From Anaspis maculata (taxonomy: Eukaryota; Arthropoda; Insecta; Coleoptera; Scraptiidae), in NCBI GenBank assembly GCA_949128115.1, contig OX421966.1:38395042-38459041 (forward strand): a DNA stretch of 64,000 bases, given 5' to 3'. Shown in pieces: positions 55,201 to 64,000 of this stretch (its first letter is position 1; every line of letters begins with the position of its first letter). Under the pieces are notes generated by a model that was given only the letters and a program-made list of their open reading frames with translations, had not been told where the DNA came from and did not search any database. Position numbers and translations under genes: made by a program.

Positions 55201-56430
55201 TACCGGGTCTCAATCAACCAGGATGCGCTGGCTAAATAGGAAACGGCAGGCAAAATGACGGACAGAACAGACAGCGGTACAATAATAATTAGCAAGCACG
55301 TTTGATGAGCTGATTCAACAGCAAACCGCTTATGCCTCGAAGTTTAAACATCAGACCAGCCTTAGGCACGTCACGTCGAGCTGCTGAAAAAAGGTATGAA
55401 AGCAAACTTCATGAGCATGATGGTCCTGCTCTGCACCTGGTATACATGGTTGAAGCCCACCGCATACCATGACTCTTAAAAATTGAAAATAAAAATCAGT
55501 AAATGCAAGTAGAATCGAATCATATGGGAATGCAAAGTCGAGAGACAGTTGAAAGAGGGCGCCAAAGATTCAATTTGCACGTCAAACCCGAGGCTGCTTT
55601 GATAAATAATTTTGTAAAGTTTTCATCGTCAGCTTCAACTGCACTTTGTGTGGCTATCGACCCGATGAAAAGGTGCCGTGGCATGTGAGAATGGGAACTC
55701 TTCACTTGGGAATGAGCTTCAGCCCCCTCAAGGGTTAGCCTCCTCAAATGAACTGTAGCCCTCATTGAAGTAAGCCCCAGCCTTCACGAGCCTCCTCCCT
55801 ATGAGAAAAACCCTCGGAGTACTCACTACCCTTTGTCGATCCTTTTGGTTTTGGAAAGCAGAAACCTGGACCTGGTGAATGGGGGCTAGAACTCATGATG
55901 AAGCTTCATCGAGAATAGGAAGACGCTAATGGAAATTAACAACTCTATTCTAGCAGTCAACGGCGTCTAATCAAGTTTATGTATAGTTTGAATGTTCAAG
56001 TATGGGAGAAGAATTATCATGTGCATTATATCAAATACATAGACAATACTTTCCGAATACGAATAAGAACAATAAAGATATTTCAAAATCTTATGTTGTC
56101 ATAAGATGTCATTATGTTTATAATGTGTGTGTGCGAAAAAGGAAAATTTCTTTCACAAGAGTGCCGGTTTGATCTCGCGGGACTAATAATTCTGTAACAG
56201 CGTTTATTTCAAATTTATATAGATAGTTTGCTCGTGGAATGGAAAAACTGTTAGAAGCTGGCTGTATTACCTTGAAACTAACTTGACGACGCGACGCGAT
56301 GTTACAAAACGTTCTTATTAATGGATTGTTCGGGCTCTGCCCAGGTCAAGCTCACCTGTTCGATATTTATTTATAGGACAAATTAATGATCATTCTATCA
56401 TTCATCATTTCATCTCAGCATTGAAAGGTG
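55201..56430. other. unassigned DNA
   Basis: No gene, RNA or repeat boundary is supported. Confidence 0.4.
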
Positions 56431-59280
56431 CTAGGACAATTTGTTACTTCTTTGGGCGGAGTAGACTAGGCAGAAAATCTCAAAAAAGACTTCCTAGAAG
56501 CAAATCATGTAACAATTGATTAACAGGTTGTTTCTTAGGTTTTAGACCCCGCTGAACACGACTAGGGGTGTTATCTTTTCGAAATTTCATCCCTTGCCCC
56601 TTAAATCCAAGATGGCGGGAAGTTAAGGGTAAAAACTGGATGCACGGATAAAAAGCTTATTTCCGGTCCATTTTTCTTCAAAATCGGTTATATTCTTATG
56701 TTTTTGGGGTCGTAGAAGATGATGCGGCAAAATTCAAATACCTGTGAGAGACCATTCGGCCTGAAATTAGTGTTGTCTTACTTTCAGGAGCAAATCAGAA
56801 TCAAATTTACGAATAACTCAAGATAGAATCATGTAACAATCAGTTAACAAGTGATTATTCATGTTTTGGACTATGCTGATCACAACTAGGTATGTTAACA
56901 ATTGAAATGTTCACTCCTTATGTCTCGAATTCAAGATGGCGCATAGTCAGAGAAGAGTGGCAAGCGCACAAAAACGCATTTCTAGCTCGATATTCCTCAA
57001 AATTCTTCTTTACTAATGTTTTTGGGGGTGTAGAAGATGATTAGAATAATTTTGAAGTTCTGTTGGCGGTTATTCGTCCTTGAATTGGAATTGCCCAAGC
57101 TTCAGGGACAAATCAAAGTGAAAAGTTAAAAATAAACGACGAGTAGAATGTTGGGACATTTTTTCATCAAAGCATAGATATATGTACTCAATTATGTATA
57201 ATCCACATGCAATTGAGAGGGGCAAATATATAAGAAACTGTCAAAGTTAGGCCATGATTTTTTCAGGCATCACGAGTCTTCTATTTTGTTTCGACATTTT
57301 TCAGGCGGGCATCTACACAGAGCAGTGCATGCGAACCCCTTCTTTCTGCAGCCACAATTTTGTGTGCGACAGAGAGTTGCACACCCACAGTGTACTAGAG
57401 ACAAGGTTTCTTCGGGAACTGGCCCTCGGGTCGTCCACACCGGTAAAACTTTGCCATGTGCCATGCACCTCCCAGCCGCAGTCATTGGGTGACGGTGCCT
57501 GTTCAAAAATTCGCCAAAAATAATTAATTGCGGTTTAGGAATTATCAATCAACAACTATCAACAAATAAACGTATTTGTAATGCAATTTTCTATGTATGA
57601 AAAACAGACAGATTTTACTTTGGACAAATAAAAGATAAGACAATTGATTTCATTATCAAATCTGCTAAAAACTGAAGTAGAACAGATTCAACTACAGTAA
57701 GTAGCAAGTAATAAGACAAAAGTTTTAAAACCAATCATCACCTGTCTGCAACTCCACACCTTTACATCTTGAGACATAATCATTATATTTAAAAAAACAG
57801 TAGATACCTCTTGCACAATAATAGCGCCCGCCTTATTAAGCAAGGAGGTTTATTAAGTGGCAACTGACAATTAGGCAATGACATTAATCATTAGCGTAGC
57901 CAAATGAACATCATTGGCGGGAGACCAGGATATTACAACCAAGTCTAACATACATATCTAGTCATGTTCAGCAGAGTTCAAAATACTATACTACAGCCTA
58001 AGTATAGTTAACAATCTGTAAACTGTTGCATAATTTGATGCCCTTTAAAGTTGGACAACATGCATAATGAGTCGGAATGGTCACTCAAGAGATGTCTTTG
58101 AAATTGGGACCCTCTCCTTCTACAACTCCGAAAGCAGAATTCTGAAAAAATCAGACGAATGTAATTCAGAAAAATCAATGTGTTTTTTGTACGTTCATTA
58201 CTTTTTTCTAACTATAGGTACGCTATCTTGAATGTGAGGCACAAGAAGTAAAATTTTCAACTGATAACAGACCTAGTATTGATCATCAAAGTCCAGAACA
58301 TAAGTAACCGCCTGGTAACTGATTGTTACATGATTTTATCTGAAGCAGAAAGTAGAGTGAGTTTCTTTTTCATCCACATTGTACCTGCATAAGTGCATAC
58401 CTCTGATTGCTATTTTATGAAGAATAACAGATTTTTTTACTATTTACCCTTGACACTTTCTTACATTTGTCTTTGTTAACTGCATGTGTGATAATAATAC
58501 ATAATTGGGTACCTACATAATTATATCCTATGCTTTGATACAAAAATGTTGCAACATTCTAATTATCGTTTATTCCTAACTTTTCACTCTGATTTGCGCC
58601 TGAAACTTAGGCAACACCAATTCTAGAACGAATGACCGCCCACAAGCCTCCGAAATTAATCTAGTCACTTTTTACTTCCTCAAAAACATTCATAAAGGAA
58701 GAATTTTGAGGAATATCAAGCTAGAAATGCGTTTTTGTGCGCTCGCCACTCTTCTCTGACTATGCGCCATCTTGAATTTGAGACATAAGGAGTGAACATT
58801 TCAACTGTTAACATACCTAGTTGTAATCAGCAGAATTCAAAACATAACTAATCACTTGTTAACTGATCGTTACATGATTTTATCTTGAGTTATTCGTAAA
58901 TTTGTTTCTGATTTGCTCCTGAAAGTTAGACAACACTAATTTCAGGCCGAATGGTCTCTCACAGGTATTTGAATTTTGCCGCATCATCTTCTACGACCCC
59001 AAAAACATAAGAATATAACCGATTTTGAAGAAAAATCGGGCCGAAAATAAGCTTTTTATGCGCGCACTCTGTTTTTACCCTCAACTTTCCGCCATCTTGG
59101 ATTTAAGGGACAAGGGGTGAAATTTCGAAAAGATAACATCCCTAGTCGTATTCAGCGGGGTCTAAAACCTAAGAAACAATCTGTCAATCAATTGTTACAT
59201 GATTTGCTTCTAGGAGTGATTTCTAGGCCTTTTTTGAGATTTTCTGCCTAGTCTAGAGTGCACAATTTGTCTCCTGATAA
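56431..59280. mobile_element. 2.85-kb foldback with tandem sub-repeats in its arms
   Basis: The arms 56431-57252 and 58447-59280 are inverted at roughly 80% identity. The left arm consists of two related units of about 320 bp (from 56509 and 56828), each with CAAGATGGCG near its middle and GTAGAAGATGATG at its end. The right arm has the two counterparts plus a third unit in the loop (about 58040-58350). This is the arrangement of Foldback/Galileo-like elements. A cysteine-rich coding remnant lies in the loop. Confidence 0.78.
57270..57548 (-). pseudogene. cysteine-rich CXC-like coding remnant
   Basis: 92 codons. The end of the frame has closely spaced cysteines: HCGCATLCRTQNCGC, then KKGFACTALCRC and EKCRNK. 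This resembles the tesmin/TSO1-type CXC pattern found at the C-terminus of several insect transposon-encoded proteins. Nothing precedes it that looks like a transposase, so it is probably the last exon of a lost element gene. Coding strand and position inside the foldback loop suggest it belonged to that element. Assignment is tentative. Confidence 0.5.
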
Positions 59281-59339
59281 TTTGCCTCTAAAATTATTCA
59301 TTTTCCATATGTGTGTCGTGGTTTGCTGCCAAAAACCTT

Positions 59340-59800
59340 AGTGTGACGGTCTTTAAGAACCCTCTCGCCTCTATGTTATATTGGTTAGAGCCCAGATGAC
59401 CCTCTTTGTGAATTTTTGTGCCATTAAGAACTTCGGTTATCCCTCATTACTTTTGTGTTATTGAAGCCCTACTAAGTTCCTTAGTGCTATCTTGTATCTT
59501 TCTGATATCTAGTGAGCCCCATCGTCTTATTGTATTGTTCGAGGCTCAAGTGAGCACTGTATTCATTTGTCGTTCAGAGCCCTACTGAGCTTTTCTATTT
59601 TTTGTGCCTCCTATGTAGATGTCTAGTGAGCCCACCAATGTCTTTTTGTGTTGCTCAAAATCCAAGTATGTATACCCTTACATGTCTTTGTGTCATTTTC
59701 GAGCCCTATACGAGGCTATCTTGTTTTTCCTTGTGCCTCTCTAAAATCTAGTGCGACTCCGATGTTTTCTTGAACAATTCGGAGTCCGTGCCTTTCGAAA
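59340..59800. repeat. degenerate minisatellite, period about 115-125 bp
   Basis: The motif TCTAGTGAGCCC recurs at 59508, 59622 and 59747 with variants, together with TTGTGCCTC and GAGCCCTA blocks, for about three and a half irregular copies. No coding meaning is seen. Confidence 0.6.
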
Positions 59801-59804
59801 GTCT

Positions 59805-60280
59805 AGTGTCATTTTGAAACACACTGTTTTTTGCTGCGTAGTACAATGAATACACGCCAACAATAACTGCTTGGGAATATTGCTGATTACTGCTCGCTTT
59901 CTATCGCTCTTGATTGCTTCGAATTCAACACTAACTACTCGTAGGCCGATCCGTGGTGCTTTCCGAATCTTCCGTCGGTCCTCCAGCAATTCCGCATACG
60001 CTTATGAACCCGGCATACGGTTTCTAGGCGACTCCCGAAAAATCATACACCTTTCGCGTGCAATTCTAACGTGTTGTGAATCCGGCACCTCCGCCAAATG
60101 GACAGATGTGTCCAACTCTCATGTTGAAGTCTCTACATAAATTTCTACGGTACAAACATTTCTGTGTTTTCTGGAAGGCACTATAGAGCGTCGCACTTGT
60201 ACATTGCCATCCTATGCGAACACTCGGACAGTCTGGAAAGACAAGACAAGCCGTCACAAGTGGGATTCATCTGGGAGACT
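59805..60280 (-). mobile_element. solo LTR, copy C
   Basis: It is minus-strand homologue of the LTR at 17691-18199: GTACTACGCAGC, GCATACGGTTTCTAGGCGAC (plus strand 60012-60031), and CACCTCCGCCAAATGGACAG (60087-60106). It is less complete at its 5' end. No internal retroelement region adjoins it. Confidence 0.65.
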
Positions 60281-60525
60281 GGAAAAACTCCAGATACCTA
60301 CATGACATTTTGCTGAAACGCACATAAAAAAAGTCTTGAAGGCCGATTTTCTGAATGGTTTATTGTAACGTCATTTGTCATACAAAGTGATTACAATTCC
60401 ATGAAAATCATTTGATTTTTATGTGAATCAACCTGTTTTTTTCTTGAACGCTTGCTGGAACCAGGCAAAGCGTCCCGGGAGCAGAGAGACTTTACTCACA
60501 TAGGGCTCGAGACCAAGTTGCAGGC

Positions 60526-60633
60526 GCAAAGTTTGGGACGGCGCGGCGTAACTCGCCAAATACAGCGGTCTGATTGGTTGGTATCCGCCGTTGCTATGGT
60601 AACCGCACTTACGGCGGTCTCAGCCCCAACTTG
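60526..60633. mobile_element. about 108-bp MITE next to a Harbinger-like MITE
   Basis: AAAGTTTGGGACGGCGCGGC is imperfectly inverted at GCCGGTCTCAGCCCCAACTT-like sequence ending 60633. The core has ATTGG and the palindrome GTTGCTATGGTAAC (60588-60603). Ends are approximate. Confidence 0.45.
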
Positions 60634-60769
60634 TGGTGCTATTCTGTAAAAAATAGCATTCCATAAACGCTCTGTTATGTAAAAATTCCTGTCGGCCATT
60701 GGCTGTTGCCTAGGTGATAACAACGTAACAGAGCCTTTATGGAATGTAATTTTTTAGAGAATCGCACCA
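60634..60769. mobile_element. 136-bp Harbinger-like MITE (copy 2)
   Basis: It has the same length and terminal repeats as the copy at 44298-44433, with only a few differences. The flanks TTG and TAG do not form a duplication, which may reflect insertion into, or recombination with, the adjoining MITE. Confidence 0.85.
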
Positions 60770-62030
60770 TAGGTATCGAGCCGTTAGAATCTAAGCACAT
60801 CTTTTTGATGTCTCTCACTAATTTTATTTGTCGTCTAAGAGTTGATAGTCAATAGGTATTATAAAATAAGCTGTTCTGATGATTGCAAATAGCAACAAGT
60901 GGAAGAGTTTCTGACAGCTGTAGCAATAGAGCGGGTTCTATTTAGGGATTAAGACTCAAACATGAAGAGTCAGTTGATGAGCTTGAGGAAACCACGATAC
61001 CTAATCAATGTTTTTGAGGACGAAAAAATCAAATCCCAAATAAGTACTATATTTCTCAATCTTTCTCCGATCCTTTTGAATTGTTATCTAATGTATGGAT
61101 AAGAATGTTATAATTCAGCAGACTTGTTGTATACAGATGTCCAGAAAATGCCGGAAAAGCTCTCCTACGTTGTAAAGGATCCTTCAGGGAATTCCGAAAA
61201 CATGATGAAAAAATACTTGACTTTAATTTTTGGAGTTATCAAAGCACCAAAACTGGTCCTTCGAATAATGATTCTCTAAGTTTCTGACTCATCCTGTAAA
61301 TGAAAATAAATTCAATGCACATCCAGTGGTAGATATTTCTTCCTCATAATTTTGCCGTCAACAGTAAACTGAAATCTTTTGAATTAACAAAACTAGAAGG
61401 GTTCAAACCGTCCTTTGACCCCTGATAGCCCCAAAAATAAAGGTCGTATAATGTTTTCCTTTAAATAGGGTCCTTTACGACCCTAGACACCCTGTAGAGG
61501 TAGCTTGAAGTGTTTTCTGATTTAATCAGGATTAACTGGATTACGAAACACGTTAGTAAACCCCCAAATATAACGTTTCTTCAAAGCGAACGAAAGTCGG
61601 CATAACGTTCAGCAAGTATAGGTCAGGCCAAACGGACTAAGCCCTTCGCGGTTTGCAGATAATCTTAGGAACGCGTCTACTACTTTGTCATTTGTTCGCT
61701 CGGAAGAAAAGTTGATTCTGGGGATCTCCTGAATTGTTTCGTGATCTGATAACGTATGATCAAAAACTTTTTTACCCCAAAGTGCTGTGATTATTTTTTC
61801 TTGCCTTCTCCAATATATTTAGGGATCACCTAAAATTGTGTACCTAGCTAATGTTCACTATAATGGAACATGTTTCGTCTAGCGGTATTTTTGTACCATC
61901 TAGATTGAAAGCACCCTCAAAGACACTGACATTTAATAATTTATTCAGTCATTATGACCAACCTTTGATAATTGAAATGATAATTCCATGGCACTCTATA
62001 GGAAAAAAATGTTTTTGATCATACGGTATT
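60770..62030. other. unassigned DNA with one dispersed repeat
   Basis: The part 61280-61500 is related to 24350-24620. Nothing else is recognised. Confidence 0.35.
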
Positions 62031-62034
62031 TATT

Positions 62035-62240
62035 AGTGCTGTCAACCGGTTACGGTTAACCGGTCAATAACCGGTTAAAAACCGGTCACGGTTAACCGGT
62101 TAAAAATAACCGGTCAATAACCGGTTAAAAATAACCGGTCAATAACCGGTTAACCGGTTTGACCGGTTATGGTTAACCGACTTGACCGGTTATTACCAAC
62201 CAATAATCGGTCAAGGTTAAAAGGCCGGTTATGGTCCATT
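62035..62240. repeat. array of ACCGGT palindromes
   Basis: The 6-bp palindrome ACCGGT, within AACCGGTTAAAAACCGGTCA-like units, recurs about 15 times over 200 bp. The outer sequence TAGTGCTGTCAACCGG resembles an hAT terminus, so the array may be the subterminal region of a truncated hAT-like element. Confidence 0.7.
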
Positions 62241-62263
62241 TGTTCAAAATCATTTACGGTTAA

Positions 62264-63779
62264 AGACGGAGTCATATTGGTGGAATAAGCGTTGCGAAAT
62301 CAATCCGTGTGGGTTTAAACCCTTGACGGATTCTCACCATTTTGGTCTCTTTCGATAGCTACAAGGATGTACTTTAGTTTGAGCCCATTGGAATTTTTTT
62401 TCGATTTTGGAGATGCCAATGGGCTCAAACCAAAGTACATCCTTGTAGCTTTCGAAAGAGACCTGAATGGTGTGATTCTGTCAAGGAATAAACCCACAAG
62501 GATTGATTTCGCAACGCTTATTCTACCTAGTGTTTCGTCAAGACAAGAAATCTTGTCTCGATGGTCACTTCTTGTCTTGTCTTGAAATTCAAGACAAGAA
62601 TAGATAGTACTCTTGACTTGAAGATTTCTTGATGGTTGCCTTCTTGTCTTGATGTCAAGAAATCTTGATATTTCTTGATCTTGATGGGCTCCGGATCAAA
62701 CCGGTTAGTTTCGTTTTATATTAGTTCACCGACTGCAGTTACCCCATGTTGACGGAACATGTGGAGCGCTGATTAAAATCAGGCATGCAACTTAATAAAA
62801 AAATACATTTCCAGCAAAAAACGGGTGAAAATCCCTGTTTTGGATCCCCATTTTCCGTGGTTTTGGATCAATTGCAATACAACTTTGTGGACATGCGTCC
62901 AATAGTAGCCAAATGTGAAAATAAGCTTTTGGCACTAAAACATCAGTCAGGTGTACCACAACATAATTAAATGAAAACATGAGTTTTTCATACCTTTGGA
63001 AGAGTTTCACAAATTTTGATGGAACTTGGAATATGATGAGAAGTATCTGGGGATTGAAACGTTTGTTCGAAATATTTTGAAATCAGACAATCAGGACTTC
63101 CGCAACTGAAAAAATAGTTGGGGATGATATTCCCATTTCTATGAAATAACGTCAAAATTTCGACCGCGGTGGGTTACCAGAATGGAATGGAAATTTGTGT
63201 ATATATCTGCGACATCGTAATCAGAAAATACTTTGGGAAAGTGTTGAAAATAAAGATCAGCCTAAAACGACATTTTGTTTTCAGATATTATTTTTCTGAA
63301 AATAAACGGAGAACTCGTGGTTCATCTTACATCCTCGGAATTAGACCGATTTTGATGTAATTCAGTATTGAGGTGGGAGTCCGGCCCAAAATTAGTTGAT
63401 GCCAGTTGATCCCAGCCACCACAATTTGGAAAAAATAAGAATCAGTGTCAAAGATCAATAATCTGATTCAATAATTTCATAGAAATAATATAATTGTCTT
63501 CAAGGACGTAAGTATAAGACTCTCGCTATAACTGTATTCTAAATAAAAGAATGCTTCATGTTTGAAATTTTTGCGATTTGTTTTTATCAAGAAATATCAA
63601 GAACTCTTGACACATTTTCAAGAAGTCTTGATTCTTGACACAACAACTCTTGTCTTGTCTTGATTTTCGGACCTCCTTTCTTGTCCCGATTTTCTCTTGA
63701 TTTCAAGACAAAATCAAGACAAGATCTTGAAACCATCTTGATTTGGTGAAACACTAATTTTACCAATCCAACTCCGTCC
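62264..63779. mobile_element. TTAA-flanked MITE (copy 2) carrying an hAT-like insertion
   Basis: The arms GACGGAGTCATATTGG and CCAATCCAACTCCGTC are flanked by TTAA (62260-62263, 63780-63783). Without the nested element the length is about 279 bp, close to the 295-bp copy at 51996-52290. TTAA points to piggyBac or Kolobok mobilisation. Confidence 0.75.
62528..63756. mobile_element. 1.23-kb hAT-like element with CAAGA subterminal repeats
   Basis: The ends TAGTGTTTCGTCAAG and CTTGATTTGGTGAAACACTA are inverted. The flanks ATTCTACC and ATTTTACC are an 8-bp duplication with one difference. Each end has 150-200 bp of CAAGACAAGA/TCTTGTCTTG repeats in both orientations. The interior holds no transposase. 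Confidence 0.85.
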
Positions 63780-63783
63780 TTAA

Positions 63784-64000
63784 TCAGTTACTACAACTAG
63801 CTGGTCAATCACCGGTGAATTTGAACAACTGGTGCATCATGGTAGGGTAATTATCACAGCGGAGGTAATGCAGAGTTCATTCTTATGATACCACCTATAA
63901 GCTACAAGGCAAGTACACTCACTTACCTATACCTAGTCTTTTGAAAATATGTTTTTGCACTACCTATATTAAATGCGTTATTTTACGACCTCAAAACAGG
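63784..64000. other. unassigned DNA at the window end
   Basis: Nothing is recognised in these last bases. Confidence 0.4.

Noticed and set aside
60496..60723. Frame resembling part of the env region (FYITERLWN)
   Set aside because: The similarity comes from the MITE shared by env and this site, not from env itself.
1..64000. CRISPR arrays, bacterial operons or prophage
   Set aside because: Repeats have no regular spacer structure, and introns, LTR elements, SINEs and LINEs show this is eukaryotic DNA.

Overview
The window looks like insect nuclear DNA that is almost entirely built from transposable elements. The reasons are an A+T-rich composition, errantivirus-type and Jockey-type retroelements, a spliced gene with a 64-nt intron, and many nested MITEs and foldback elements. 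I cannot name the order or species. Only one convincing host-type protein gene is visible: a two-exon, 110-residue reading frame at 11.57-11.96 kb on the minus strand. A possible host exon with a canonical splice donor lies at 42.16-42.35 kb.

Layout. 1-11 kb: an 800-bp-arm foldback with a SINE in its loop, a small MITE, a dimeric 260-bp satellite array, and a near-perfect 1.44-kb palindrome. 11-23.8 kb: the small gene, a TA-flanked foldback, an hAT-like element carrying a SINE and a solo LTR, a TIR element with head-to-head short repeat arrays, and a second hAT-like element that splits another SINE. 23.8-34.4 kb: mostly unassigned DNA, a 189-bp tandem duplication, a 5'-truncated LINE with an (ATT)n tail, and a TIR element. 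34.4-39 kb: a full-length, apparently intact Jockey-clade LINE flanked by a 10-bp target duplication. 39-42.3 kb: a solo LTR split by a foldback, a MITE and a SINE.

42.35-51.73 kb (minus strand): an endogenous errantivirus-like Ty3/gypsy element with 238-bp LTRs, a tRNA-Ser primer site, gag, pol, a furin-cleaved env, and ACCT target duplications. Its pol polyprotein carries a complete macro domain of the TARG1/OARD1 (ADP-ribosyl hydrolase) type between protease and the RT position. That domain is preceded by 55-residue tandem repeats. The RT and most of RNase H have been removed in frame. Gag has a frameshift. Env is split by a Harbinger-like MITE and frameshifted before its membrane anchor. 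The two LTRs still differ at only two positions. The macro domain is the most unusual feature of the window.

51.7-64 kb: a 970-bp hAT-like element with a nested MITE, a THAP-domain DNA transposon remnant, small palindromic MITEs, a 2.85-kb foldback with a cysteine-rich (CXC-like) coding remnant in its loop, a third LTR copy, a second copy of the env-disrupting MITE, an ACCGGT array, and a TTAA-flanked MITE carrying a 1.23-kb hAT-like insert. Nested insertions with matching target duplications give a partial relative chronology. The window behaves as a transposon graveyard with several young layers (Jockey, the errantivirus, the 9.5-kb palindrome) rather than as a gene cluster.
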